From NCBI RefSeq assembly GCF_014397005.1, contig NZ_JACGWS010000023.1:1-54277 (forward strand): a stretch of DNA of 54,277 bases. The letters are read 5' to 3'. This DNA is from Kordia aestuariivivens (lineage in GTDB: Bacteria > Bacteroidota > Bacteroidia > Flavobacteriales > Flavobacteriaceae). The position numbers and the translations under genes are program-made. This document shows, piece after piece, positions 43,471-52,473 of the stretch (within the stretch, counting starts at the first letter, position 1; each line of letters opens with the position of its first letter). The notes under the pieces were generated by a model, which was not told where the DNA came from, made no database searches, and was given only the letters and a program-made list of their open reading frames with translations.

Positions 43471-45855
43471 ATGAAATCATTTAAAATTCTATTCATATCA
43501 CTTTTATGCTGGCAATTTTCTATTGCGCAGAATGCAGATCGAACGTTTATTGACTTTAAAGAAGGTGGAAATATACATCTCGTTAGTGTCTCTGATGGCG
43601 TATATTTCTTTCGCTTGGTAAGTGATGATATTATTGGAACAACTTTTATTCCTAAGGGACAAAAAATCAACTCTCCAAGTCATGCAGTTGTTTTAAAAAC
43701 TGCTGAAAAATGGAATTCTGCTGTTGAAACCGATACCGCTATAGATTTAGTTTCTGATGGAATTTCAGTGCATATACAAAAATCACCATTTCAGATTTCA
43801 TACAGCTACAAAGGAAAACCCATCATTTCTGAGAAAAACGGTTATCAAAAAGTGGAAGGCGGTGAAGCTATTGATTTTAATTTGACAAACGATGAAATTC
43901 TCATGGGCGGCGGTGCAAGAGCGTTAGGAATGAATCGACGTGGAAATCGATTGAAACTCTACAACAGAGCACATTATGGCTACGAAACACGTTCGGAGTT
44001 GATGAATTTTACCTTGCCAATTGTGATGTCTTCCAATATGTACATGGTTCATTTTGACAATGCGCCAATTGGCTATTTGGATTTAGACAGCAAAAAAGAC
44101 AATACTTTGACCTACGAAACCATTTCTGGACGCAAAACCTATCAAGTTATTGCGGGCGATTCTTGGGAAAATATTATTGATAATTATACAAATTTGACAG
44201 GAAAACAGCCGTTGCCACCACGTTGGGCGTTTGGAAACTTTTCAAGTCGATTTGGATATCATTCACAAGCAGAAACCGAAGCTACTATTAAAGCTTTTAA
44301 AGATGAAAAAATTCCAGTGGATGCAGTGATTTTAGATTTGTATTGGTTTGGAAAAGACATCAAAGGAACGATGGGAAATCTGAAAGCGCATAAAGATTCT
44401 TTTCCTGATGCGAAGCAAATGATTAAAGATTTTAACGATCAAGGTGTAAAAACAATTTTCATAACCGAACCATTTGTGTTGACGACTTCCAAACGTTGGT
44501 ATGAAGCTTCTAACTTAGGAGTTTTAGCGAAAGATTCTGTTGGGAATCCATTTAAATTCGACTTCTATTTTGGGAATACAGGCTTGATTGATATTTACAA
44601 TCCGAAAGGTGAAAAATGGTTTTGGGGAATTTACAAAGAACTCGCAGATTTGGGCGTAGCTGGAATTTGGGGCGATTTAGGTGAACCTGAAGTCCATCCC
44701 GAAAAGTTATTGCATCACACAGGAACGGCAAACGAAAAACACAATATTTACGGACACGATTGGGCACGATTAATAAAAGAAGGTTATGATAGAGATTTTC
44801 CAGATACACGACCGTTTATTTTAATGCGTGCAGGCTATTCAGGTTCGCAACGTTACGGACTCATTCCGTGGTCGGGCGACGTAAATAGAACTTGGGGCGG
44901 ATTGCAATCGCAACCAGAAATTGCCCTGCAAATGGCAATGCAAGGTTTGGGCTATATGCATTCGGATTTAGGTGGTTTTGCTGGCGCGAATTTGGACGAT
45001 AATTTATACATCCGTTGGTTGCAATACGGCGTTTTTCAACCAATTTACCGTCCGCATGCGCAAGAAGAAGTTCCTAGTGAGCCTGTGTTTCGTTCCGCAA
45101 GAGCGAAAAAATTAGCGAAACAAGCCATTGAATTGCGTTATCAATTATTGCCGTATAATTACACGATCGCTTTTGAAAATAACCAAAAAGGAACGCCGTT
45201 AATGCGTCCGCTATTTTTTGAAGAAACCGACAATAAAGTTTTGTATACAAATGCTTCCACCTATTTATGGGGAAATGATTTCTTGGTGACACCAATTGTA
45301 AAAGATAGCGTGGAAACAAAAGAAATCTATTTTCCGAAAGATGTCGTTTGGTTTGACTTGTATACGGATGAAAAAGTGCTTGGTGGACAAACAAAAATAG
45401 TTTCAACACAAGAAGCTTCCATTCCTACATACATTCGCGGCGGCGCGTTTATTCCGATGGCGAAACCGATGCAAACGACTGCAAATTATGACCAGAATGC
45501 TTTCGATTTACATTATTATCATGATAAAACTATCCTAAAAAGTACGGGGAAAATGTATACTGATAATGGCGAAACAAAACATGCTTTTGAAAAAGGAAAC
45601 TACGAATTGTTAGCCTTTGAAAGTGAGTTTGAAAAAGGTGAATTGGAAATTGATTTGGAAGCAGAAACTGGCTCAAATTTTTCAACGAGCACAAAAGAAA
45701 TCACAGTAGTAATTCACAATATTGACAAGAAACCTAGAAAAGTGAAATTTCGCGGAAAGCGCATTCATTTTGATTGGAATGCGACTAAAAACACGCTCAC
45801 ATTTTCTGTTGTTTGGAATACCAAAAAAGAACGAGAAATTACCATTAAACTATAA
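43471..45855 (+). CDS. GH31 alpha-glucosidase
   Basis: A 794-aa periplasmic family-31 enzyme (signal peptide MKSFKILFISLLCWQFSIAQ) that removes glucose from maltodextrin ends. An N-terminal beta-sandwich (~20-230) precedes the barrel. The nucleophile is Asp402 (GIWGDLGEPE), the general acid Asp470 (IPWSGDVNRTW), and a typical GLGYMHSDLGGFAG follows. C-terminal beta domains reach residue 794. It is coupled to the esterase gene (3 bp) and lies 41 bp before the last GH13 gene. It is an alternative to the GH97 SusB of Bacteroides. Confidence 0.92.
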   Translation: MKSFKILFISLLCWQFSIAQNADRTFIDFKEGGNIHLVSVSDGVYFFRLVSDDIIGTTFIPKGQKINSPSHAVVLKTAEKWNSAVETDTAIDLVSDGISVHIQKSPFQISYSYKGKPIISEKNGYQKVEGGEAIDFNLTNDEILMGGGARALGMNRRGNRLKLYNRAHYGYETRSELMNFTLPIVMSSNMYMVHFDNAPIGYLDLDSKKDNTLTYETISGRKTYQVIAGDSWENIIDNYTNLTGKQPLPPRWAFGNFSSRFGYHSQAETEATIKAFKDEKIPVDAVILDLYWFGKDIKGTMGNLKAHKDSFPDAKQMIKDFNDQGVKTIFITEPFVLTTSKRWYEASNLGVLAKDSVGNPFKFDFYFGNTGLIDIYNPKGEKWFWGIYKELADLGVAGIWGDLGEPEVHPEKLLHHTGTANEKHNIYGHDWARLIKEGYDRDFPDTRPFILMRAGYSGSQRYGLIPWSGDVNRTWGGLQSQPEIALQMAMQGLGYMHSDLGGFAGANLDDNLYIRWLQYGVFQPIYRPHAQEEVPSEPVFRSARAKKLAKQAIELRYQLLPYNYTIAFENNQKGTPLMRPLFFEETDNKVLYTNASTYLWGNDFLVTPIVKDSVETKEIYFPKDVVWFDLYTDEKVLGGQTKIVSTQEASIPTYIRGGAFIPMAKPMQTTANYDQNAFDLHYYHDKTILKSTGKMYTDNGETKHAFEKGNYELLAFESEFEKGELEIDLEAETGSNFSTSTKEITVVIHNIDKKPRKVKFRGKRIHFDWNATKNTLTFSVVWNTKKEREITIKL

Positions 45856-45896
45856 AATACTATTCAATTTAAAAACTATTCGTAAACTAATTTATA

Positions 45897-47333
45897 ATGA
45901 AAAAAACCGCTTTATTTTTAATGACCATACTTCTTTTTGTTTCGTGTAAGACGGAAAAGAAAGAAGCTGAGAAAACTCCTGATGTAAAAAAAGTTACGAT
46001 CGCTGATGTGTCGGACGCGATGCTGGAAAACGCAGTTATTTACGAAGCAAACATTCGTCAATATTCAAAAGAAGGTTCTTTTGATGCGTTCACGAAAGAT
46101 ATTCCACAGTTGAAACAATTGGGCGTAAAAATCATCTGGCTGATGCCAATTTTCCCTATTTCAGAAACAAAACGTAAAGCTACAGGTGGCGATTTCGCAA
46201 GTAAGATTGAAGATCCTGAAGAACGTAAAAAGCATTTAGGAAGTTATTACGCAGTGTCAGATTTCACCAAAATTAATCCTGAGTTTGGAACGATTGAAGA
46301 TTTCCGCGAACTGATACAAACGGCACACGATAATGATATTTATGTCATTTTGGATTGGGTTCCAAATCATACAGGTTGGGATCATACATGGTTAAAAACA
46401 AATCCTGAATTCTACACCAAAAATGCAAAAGGTGAAATTACAGATCCGTTAAATGAAGACGGGATTCCTGTAGGTTGGGCTGATGTTGCCGATTTGAATT
46501 ATGACAATCAGGAATTGCGCAAAGCAATGGTAAAAGACATGAAATACTGGTTAACCGATGAAGATGTTGATGGTTTCCGTTGTGATGTTGCTGGTTCTGT
46601 TCCCACAGATTTTTGGCAAGAAGCCATTCCGCAATTGCGTGCAAAGAAATCTATTTTTATGCTTGCCGAAGCTTGGGAACCTGAATTGTTGAAAGGTGAA
46701 TTGTTTGATATGGCGTACGGATGGGACACACATCACCGCATGAATCATATTGCAAAAGGAGAAGAAACAGTTGCTGATTGGGACAAACGCATGCAACAGG
46801 TAGATTCTTTGTATGAACCTGATGATATTTTAATGAATTTTGTCACCAATCATGATGAGAATTCTTGGAATGGATCGATTGAAGAACGCATGGGCGACGG
46901 CGCAGAAGCATTTACTGCATTGAGTTATGTTGCACCAGGAATGCCATTGATTTATTCGGGACAAGAATACGATATGAAACATCGCTTGAAGTTCTTTGAG
47001 AAAGACGAAATTCCGAAAGAGAAAGGAAAAACATGGCCTATTTTAGAAAAACTAGGCGCTTTAAAGAATTCACACGTTGCATTACACGGTGGAAAAAATG
47101 CCGCTTCGTACACAAAAGTTTCAACAAGTGACGCGAACGTTTTAGCATTTAAACGTGAAAAAGATGGAAAAGCAGTGTATTACATTGCAAACCTTTCAAA
47201 AGAAGCAGCACTCACAAAAATTGAACTTACAGGAAGTTTTTCAAATTATATGAACGATGGAAATGTGACTTTTAGAGAAGGACAAGATGTTGCATTACAA
47301 CCTTGGCAATATATGATTTTGGTTGCTGAGTAA
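45897..47333 (+). CDS. GH13 alpha-amylase lipoprotein
   Basis: A 478-aa compact alpha-amylase. The lipoprotein signal is MKKTALFLMTILLFVSC (Cys17). The barrel has region I LDWVPNHTGWDH, Asp230 (GFRCDVAG), Glu258 (LAEAWEP) and Asp320 (TNHDENSWNG), with a small C-terminal beta domain (NVTFREGQDVALQPWQYMIL). It is the last gene of the maltose operon and is followed by a terminator. It has no extra binding domain, so it probably works on short oligosaccharides in the periplasm. Confidence 0.92.
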   Translation: MKKTALFLMTILLFVSCKTEKKEAEKTPDVKKVTIADVSDAMLENAVIYEANIRQYSKEGSFDAFTKDIPQLKQLGVKIIWLMPIFPISETKRKATGGDFASKIEDPEERKKHLGSYYAVSDFTKINPEFGTIEDFRELIQTAHDNDIYVILDWVPNHTGWDHTWLKTNPEFYTKNAKGEITDPLNEDGIPVGWADVADLNYDNQELRKAMVKDMKYWLTDEDVDGFRCDVAGSVPTDFWQEAIPQLRAKKSIFMLAEAWEPELLKGELFDMAYGWDTHHRMNHIAKGEETVADWDKRMQQVDSLYEPDDILMNFVTNHDENSWNGSIEERMGDGAEAFTALSYVAPGMPLIYSGQEYDMKHRLKFFEKDEIPKEKGKTWPILEKLGALKNSHVALHGGKNAASYTKVSTSDANVLAFKREKDGKAVYYIANLSKEAALTKIELTGSFSNYMNDGNVTFREGQDVALQPWQYMILVAE

Positions 47334-47359
47334 GTTATAACAGAAATATATAAATTTAG

Positions 47360-47387
47360 ACTCCGCTGCATGGCGGAGTTTTTTTAT
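47360..47387 (+). terminator. Terminator of the maltose operon
   Basis: Stem ACTCCGC with GCGGAGT followed by T7, 26 bases after the GH13 stop. Confidence 0.85.
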
Positions 47388-47608
47388 TGAAAAATTTTTA
47401 AAGTTTGCTCTTTATACTAAAACAACGTGAGTTCGACATAAGTTTCATTCAAATCAAATTTAGCAAACACTTATTGTATAAGCTTTAAAATTCTGAAAAA
47501 TTAGATTTCTATTTTAGTTCGTATCATTTTTATTTCAAATTACGGAACTCATGAAATGAATCATTTGCTTGCCAAATGTGAATTCGGCGAAGCCAATCTT
47601 CGATTTCG

Positions 47609-47772
47609 TTTTCTTTGCTCGCACAAAGAAAAGAAACAAAAGAAAGTGCGCTTTTCCAGAGGTATTTTTAGTTTTTCTCTTATTGAAAAACTAAAACCGC
47701 ATGAATTTTTCTAAATTTTTTCCAAGGCTTCAAAAATTCTTAACGAAAAATTCCTGCTATACTGCGGAAAAG
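47609..47772. repeat. Dispersed element, copy A (upstream of msrA)
   Basis: It begins TTTTCTTTGCTCGCACAAAG, continues with AGAAACAAAAGAAAGTGCGC, AGAGGTATTTTTAGTTTTTC and ACTAAAACCGCA, and ends CTGCTATACTGCGGAAAAG. The same blocks in the same order occur at 49034-49240. Short inverted segments (TTTCTTTG/CAAAGAAA; GTTTTTC/GAAAAAC) are present. No ORF is seen. Confidence 0.75.
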
Positions 47773-47813
47773 AAGAAATCGGCTTTCAGATTTTATATCG
47801 AACTAAGGTTAGA

Positions 47814-48029
47814 AACTAGCTGGAAAAGATAATGATATTCCCATATACAGGGGAATTAGTTCAACTACACTTTTGAATGCGCTTTAGCAAGCTTTTCAAA
47901 ATAGTTGCTTCAAAGGAAGATTCATTCTCTAAAAACTAACTGGAAATGGACTATAAGATTCCCCTTTACAGGGGAATTAGTTCAACTACACTTTTGAATG
48001 CGCTTTAGCAAGCTTTTCAAAAGTTAGTT
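47814..48029 (+). repeat. 121-bp structured repeat pair (array 2)
   Basis: Two units with a 121-bp period share ACTARCTGGAAA, hairpin B (ATTCCC/GGGAAT at 47837-47856; ATTCCCC/GGGGAAT at 47958-47977), the linker TTAGTTCAACTA and hairpin A. In hairpin A, AACTA pairs with TAGTT, TTTTGAA with TTCAAAA, and GCTT with AAGC around a TAGC loop. The plan matches array 1 (hairpin B, TTAATTCAACT, nested hairpin A), but the paired bases differ on both sides. Confidence 0.85.
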
Positions 48030-48039
48030 TCACTAATCA

Positions 48040-48072
48040 AAAAGAGCCTCCTTACGGAAGCTCTTTTTTTTA
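48040..48072. terminator. Terminator closing array 2
   Basis: AAAAGAGCcTCC with GGAaGCTCTTTT followed by T8. It follows TTTCACTAATCAAAAAGAG, which parallels TTTCATTAAGGTAAAAGAG at the end of array 1, so both arrays share a 3' module. Confidence 0.85.
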
Positions 48073-48425
48073 CCAAAATTGGTTATTATTATTTGGGGTC
48101 TTAGGGTAATAAGGGAAATAATTTATAACCAATAAATTACTTTAACCATGAAAAAAAGTTAAGTCCAAATATAATATCTCTATCTCATAAAACCCTATAT
48201 ATTAGACAATAACTACTAAACCTTCGATGAATGAATGAATTTTGTAGGTGAATGTTATTTGTACTGACGATTTGCTGCTGAAATACTTGATTTTATTGGG
48301 TTAAAGATGTAATAATAATCATGTTAATACCACTGAAATGTCCTTACGTAAGTTTTTTTTGAGATTACGACTACTTTGATGCAGCAACTATAAAAAACGA
48401 AACGTAAAATAATAGGTTTTATAAG
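48073..48425. other. Non-coding spacer before msrA
   Basis: About 350 bases of AT-rich DNA without a credible gene. It contains a tiny ATGAAAAAAAGTTAA reading (five codons) at about 48148 and no strong hairpin. I see nothing else in it. With arrays and dispersed element it makes 47334-48457 the largest gene-free stretch of the window. Confidence 0.6.
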
Positions 48426-48433
48426 TATCTTTG
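48426..48433 (+). promoter_or_regulatory. Putative -7 box of msrA
   Basis: TATCTTTG matches the Bacteroidota consensus TAnnTTTG exactly and lies 24 bases before the ATG at 48458. Confidence 0.55.
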
Positions 48434-48457
48434 CAGTGCTATTATTAAGAACAAACT

Positions 48458-48997
48458 ATGAAAATGAATAATATACAAACCGCAACTATTGGTGGCGGAT
48501 GTTTTTGGTGTACAGAAGCCGTTTTTCAGGAAGTAAAAGGTGTAGAAACGATCGTTTCAGGATATACTGGCGGAACAGTTCCGGGAAGACCAACATATAG
48601 AGAGATTTGCTCAGGACGTACAGGACATGCAGAAGTGATTCAGTTGACGTTTGATGCAGATATTGTTTCGTTTGAAGAAATTCTAATCATGTTTATGGCA
48701 ACACACGATCCAACTGCTTTAAATCGTCAAGGTGCAGATGTTGGAACGCAATATCGTTCTGTTATTTTTTATCATGATGAAACTCAGAAGTTAGTTGCAG
48801 AAACTGTGATTAAAGAACTTGCTGAATATTACGACGAACCTATTGTCACGGAAGTTACTGCCACAGAAACGTTTTATGAAGCGGAAGCAGAACATCAAAA
48901 TTATTATAAAGAAAATACACAACAAGGATATTGCAGTTATGTGATTACACCAAAGTTGACAAAGCTTCGCAAGTTGTTTGCTGATAAGTTGAAGTAG
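48458..48997 (+). CDS. msrA: Peptide-methionine (S)-S-oxide reductase
   Basis: A 179-aa MsrA that repairs oxidised methionine. The catalytic motif GGGCFWCTEAVF places the nucleophile at Cys15. YTGG, GRTGHAEV, HDPTALNRQGADVGTQYRS and AEAEHQNYY are the standard conserved blocks. There is no signal peptide, so it is cytoplasmic. It stands alone between two copies of a dispersed repeat, with its own TAnnTTTG box. Confidence 0.96.
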   Translation: MKMNNIQTATIGGGCFWCTEAVFQEVKGVETIVSGYTGGTVPGRPTYREICSGRTGHAEVIQLTFDADIVSFEEILIMFMATHDPTALNRQGADVGTQYRSVIFYHDETQKLVAETVIKELAEYYDEPIVTEVTATETFYEAEAEHQNYYKENTQQGYCSYVITPKLTKLRKLFADKLK

Positions 48998-49033
48998 TGG
49001 CTTTCTAATATTAACTTAAACTTCTAATTTTCA

Positions 49034-49240
49034 TTTTCTTTGCTCGCACAAAGAAAACAGAAACAAAAGAAAGTGCGCTTTTAGAGGTATTTTTAGTTTT
49101 TCTATCGAAAACTAAAACCGCAGCCATTTTTCTGAATTTTAGCTAATTAAACCCTATTTTCTATAAAAAAGATTATTGATGATTTCTCGAAAACTTCGTG
49201 AATATCAAACGAAAACATGTCTGCTATACTGCGGAAAAAG
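49034..49240. repeat. Dispersed element, copy B (downstream of msrA)
   Basis: Second copy of the element at 47609-47772 in the same orientation, with the same start and the same end (CTGCTATACTGCGGAAAAAG) but a longer, diverged middle. It fills most of the gap between msrA and the receptor gene. Confidence 0.75.
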
Positions 49241-49263
49241 ACTTTGTCACCCTTTAATCTTTG

Positions 49264-51930
49264 TCACTTGGGTTTGGGTCGTCGCTTGAAGGAATTGAAT
49301 TTCCAATCGAGAGAAAGCATCACAAAACGCCTTAATACCAAACTTTGTGTATTTTGAATGAAATCAGTACTTACAATCCGCCGCGTGTTAATGTTTTGAT
49401 TGAGCAAATCGTATACTTTCAACGATAAATTGGCACTGTCATTTAAGAAACTAAAGGTCAACGAACTGTTCCACGACCACGCGTATTTGTCAAAACCGTT
49501 GGAAACATTCGGATTGTAGATGTAGCGGACTTTATTTTCCCAACTCAGATTCCTAAAAAGCTGTGTTGCTGTATAAAAATTTAGTTCGTGCGTAATGATT
49601 TCTTCATCGTTAAAACCTTCAATGGAAGCATTGGTTCGTATGTAATTCCAATTGTAATCCATGTTGAAATCGAATGCATTTTCCCACTCAAAATCAAATC
49701 CTAAAGAAGGACTATAGTTTGTCGTTTTCACATCGTAACGGATGTCATTATTAAAATTAATTCGTTTGGTTGTACTTATGGAACTATTCAGATTGATCCG
49801 CATGACGCGTACTTCATCAAACTTTATTTTTTTGTATATATTGAAATAACTGTGATAGCCATAATTTCCATCTACGTTTACATAAGTCGTTTCTCGGACT
49901 AAATCGTCATTGATTGTATATCTTGATACAACTCGATTGTTATCAAAATCAGCTTTGAGTCTGCTATACAATCCAAATCCTTTTTGGAAATTATTGGTTC
50001 TAAAATCTACATGAATGCTGTATCGATTCTGCGGTTTTAAGTTTGGGTTTCCCCGAATAATATTCAGCGGATCGGAAACATTGGTAAACGATTGCAATTG
50101 CGATAGTGACGGAATCATGTTTGTGAGACCAATTCCCGAATTTACCACTGTTTTTTTACTGAATCTATAACGAAACCCTGCGGAATACGTCGCGATTTCA
50201 AAACGTCTTTTAATGTCCAATTCGGGTCGCAATCGATCTTGATTTTCCAAGGTTCGGAACGCATAATCGAAATTGAAAAACGCTTTTATTTTTTTGTTTT
50301 TATAATTAATTCGTAGACTCGGAATCATCGCGTTGTTTCTGTATGTAAAGTCAGAACTCAATATTGTATTGAGTTCATCGAAGGTTTGCTGGCCTGTATC
50401 AAAATCAAAAACAGCTTTGTCACTTTCTTCTTTTCGGTTGTAGCTATCGTATTTAAAGTCTATAAATAGTTTTTTTGCTAAAATGGGCAATCGAAAGGTC
50501 AATCCGGCATTCATGGTATTCGATTGATCATCTGTATTTGTAAATTGATTTCGAATGATATCTTCTGTGGACGAATTGAGAAATAGTAATTCCGAAGTTG
50601 TAAAATCATCACTTTCAAAATCAGTTGAACTTTGATTGAGCCTTAGCTTTAAGAATGCGCCTTTGTCACCTATTTTTTTGGTTAGATTTAAAGCGTTTGT
50701 AAATTCTTTTTGTGTCTCTGTACTGTTAGAGTTAATACTTGATGTATTGGTCAATTCTTGAAATTCATCTAAGGTTTCTGAAGCGCTGCTAAAACTACTT
50801 TCACCAGGCAAATAGGTGAAGTTTGAAATTAAATCAATATGAAATGTAGTTCCAATTGTTGCTTCATATTGCAGGTCTACGGCGTGTTGTTTGTCATCAA
50901 CCTGAGAGTTTGATGTTGCATTGGAAAAGTACGGTGCATCGGGCACAATGTATTCTGTTTCTTGTATTCGTCTGTTTTCAAATTGCGTTTCAGAATACAA
51001 GTAATTTACCGATAATGATTGATTTTTAAAGAGTTCGTCTGCATACGTAATTCCACCTTTTCGAGAGGTTCGAATTCCTTTGGTGCCAAAACCAACTCTT
51101 GGCGCATTGATATTATTACCAGTTCCTATTAAACTGACATTTCTATTGTTGTTGAATTTATTGTAGTTTCCTGAAAATTCATACCGATCGTTGTCGCCAA
51201 CTCCTGTTGATAGTTTTCCAAACGAACCTTTGTTGTTTTCTTCTTTAATGACCAAATTGATCGTTTTGTAATTGCTATCGCCTGTTTCTCCAGTAAACGC
51301 TTCTGAGTTTGTCTTTGAATCGGTAATTTGGAGTTTTTCTATGATTTCTTTGGTCAAATTGTGTGTTGCAATCGTAGGATCATTTGCAAAAAATGGTTTT
51401 CCATTGACCAGTATTTTATCTACTTTTTTTCCATTGACTGTAATATTTCCATCATTGTCAACTTGCGCACCAGGTAGTTTCTTGATAAAGTCTTCCACCG
51501 TAGCATTCCGCTTCGTTTTGAACGAATTAGGATCAAACTCCAACGTGTCTTGTTTTATCGTAACTGGCGCTCTCGATTCAATCATAACGGCATCTAACAT
51601 AGAACTGTTTTCTAAATAGATTGATTTTAGATTTATTTTTGCTTGTAGCGTAATTTTTTTGGAATAGGTTTTACTTCCAACGTAAGAAATAAAAAGTGTG
51701 GCATTTTTTTGAGATGTTTTTCCGCTTAACGAAAACTCTCCTTTTCGATTGGAAGTTGTATAGGTTATTAGTGAATTGTCTTTGCTGTTTTGCAAGTATA
51801 TTGTTGCTGATTCTAAAGGAATACTGTCCATGACACCGCTAACCATACCTTTGATTTCGTACGATGTGTTTTGCCCAACAGCAATCGTTACGAAAAATAA
51901 TAAGTATAATATGAGTATCATCCTTTTCAT
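49264..51930 (-). CDS. TonB-dependent receptor-like outer-membrane beta-barrel protein
   Basis: An 888-aa outer-membrane protein. A signal peptide (MKRMILILYLLFFVTIAVGQ) is followed by a carboxypeptidase-regulatory-like domain (~25-110). A plug-like region (LDAVMIESRAPVTIKQDTLE ... VDNGNITVNGKKVDKILVNG) and a long barrel follow, ending in LDWKFNSFKRRPKPK. It belongs to the receptor group without an adjacent SusD (outer membrane beta-barrel family), often linked to peptide or metal uptake. It has its own transcript, convergent with msrA. The substrate is unknown. Confidence 0.85.
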   Translation of the reverse strand: MKRMILILYLLFFVTIAVGQNTSYEIKGMVSGVMDSIPLESATIYLQNSKDNSLITYTTSNRKGEFSLSGKTSQKNATLFISYVGSKTYSKKITLQAKINLKSIYLENSSMLDAVMIESRAPVTIKQDTLEFDPNSFKTKRNATVEDFIKKLPGAQVDNDGNITVNGKKVDKILVNGKPFFANDPTIATHNLTKEIIEKLQITDSKTNSEAFTGETGDSNYKTINLVIKEENNKGSFGKLSTGVGDNDRYEFSGNYNKFNNNRNVSLIGTGNNINAPRVGFGTKGIRTSRKGGITYADELFKNQSLSVNYLYSETQFENRRIQETEYIVPDAPYFSNATSNSQVDDKQHAVDLQYEATIGTTFHIDLISNFTYLPGESSFSSASETLDEFQELTNTSSINSNSTETQKEFTNALNLTKKIGDKGAFLKLRLNQSSTDFESDDFTTSELLFLNSSTEDIIRNQFTNTDDQSNTMNAGLTFRLPILAKKLFIDFKYDSYNRKEESDKAVFDFDTGQQTFDELNTILSSDFTYRNNAMIPSLRINYKNKKIKAFFNFDYAFRTLENQDRLRPELDIKRRFEIATYSAGFRYRFSKKTVVNSGIGLTNMIPSLSQLQSFTNVSDPLNIIRGNPNLKPQNRYSIHVDFRTNNFQKGFGLYSRLKADFDNNRVVSRYTINDDLVRETTYVNVDGNYGYHSYFNIYKKIKFDEVRVMRINLNSSISTTKRINFNNDIRYDVKTTNYSPSLGFDFEWENAFDFNMDYNWNYIRTNASIEGFNDEEIITHELNFYTATQLFRNLSWENKVRYIYNPNVSNGFDKYAWSWNSSLTFSFLNDSANLSLKVYDLLNQNINTRRIVSTDFIQNTQSLVLRRFVMLSLDWKFNSFKRRPKPK

Positions 51931-52056
51931 GGAAAACAGTGTTGTTTTTTGTGTTATCTGAACAGTTTTTAGATCAAATTAACGTGTACAAGTCCTCGAA
52001 AATGAGCGTTTGCTATTTTTTTAATTTGATTGAACTTCTGTTGAAAATGTTATTCT

Positions 52057-52464
52057 TTATAGAAAGAAGTGTTCTTCTTCTTTAGATATTAGCCTGCAAT
52101 GTTGCCGTGCTAATTTGTACCTGTATTTTGATACGATCGTATACAGAAAGTCAGTAATGAATGTTGGAATGATTTGCAAATACCGTAAGTACTTCCATGG
52201 ACTTCCAAGTTGTTTCATGAGTTTAAAAATCGCGGTGGATTTTTTGTAATATTGATCGTTTTGTACGACAATTATGGAGGTCGCATATCCTTGAATGTTG
52301 AGCAGATTGATCAGTTGTTGTCCTGCTTCTGATTGTGACGAAACAAATTTTAGTTGCTGCGAGGGATTTCGATCCAAAATAAATTGAATGTATTCGTTGC
52401 AAAATCCGCAGGTTCCATCATACATTACAATTGTATGGTTTTTTAGTTCCGTCCACATGATCAT
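52057..52464 (-). CDS. DCC-family thiol-disulfide oxidoreductase-like protein (DUF393)
   Basis: A 135-aa DUF393 protein, a thioredoxin-like fold with the hallmark DGTCGFCNEYIQFIL (residues ~16-30, CxxC at Cys20/Cys23) and a C-terminal YxxVSKYRYKLAR segment. The family is named for its DxxCxxC motif. It ends the operon behind the HTTM gene (9 bp apart), a pairing that recurs in Bacteroidota. The reaction is not established. Confidence 0.85.
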   Translation of the reverse strand: MIMWTELKNHTIVMYDGTCGFCNEYIQFILDRNPSQQLKFVSSQSEAGQQLINLLNIQGYATSIIVVQNDQYYKKSTAIFKLMKQLGSPWKYLRYLQIIPTFITDFLYTIVSKYRYKLARQHCRLISKEEEHFFL

Positions 52465-52473
52465 TTGTTGTGT

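Noticed and set aside
48148-48162. Tiny reading ATGAAAAAAAGTTAA as a lanthipeptide leader remnant
   Set aside because: Even with one base removed from the A run it yields only about 13 codons; too short to support a gene.
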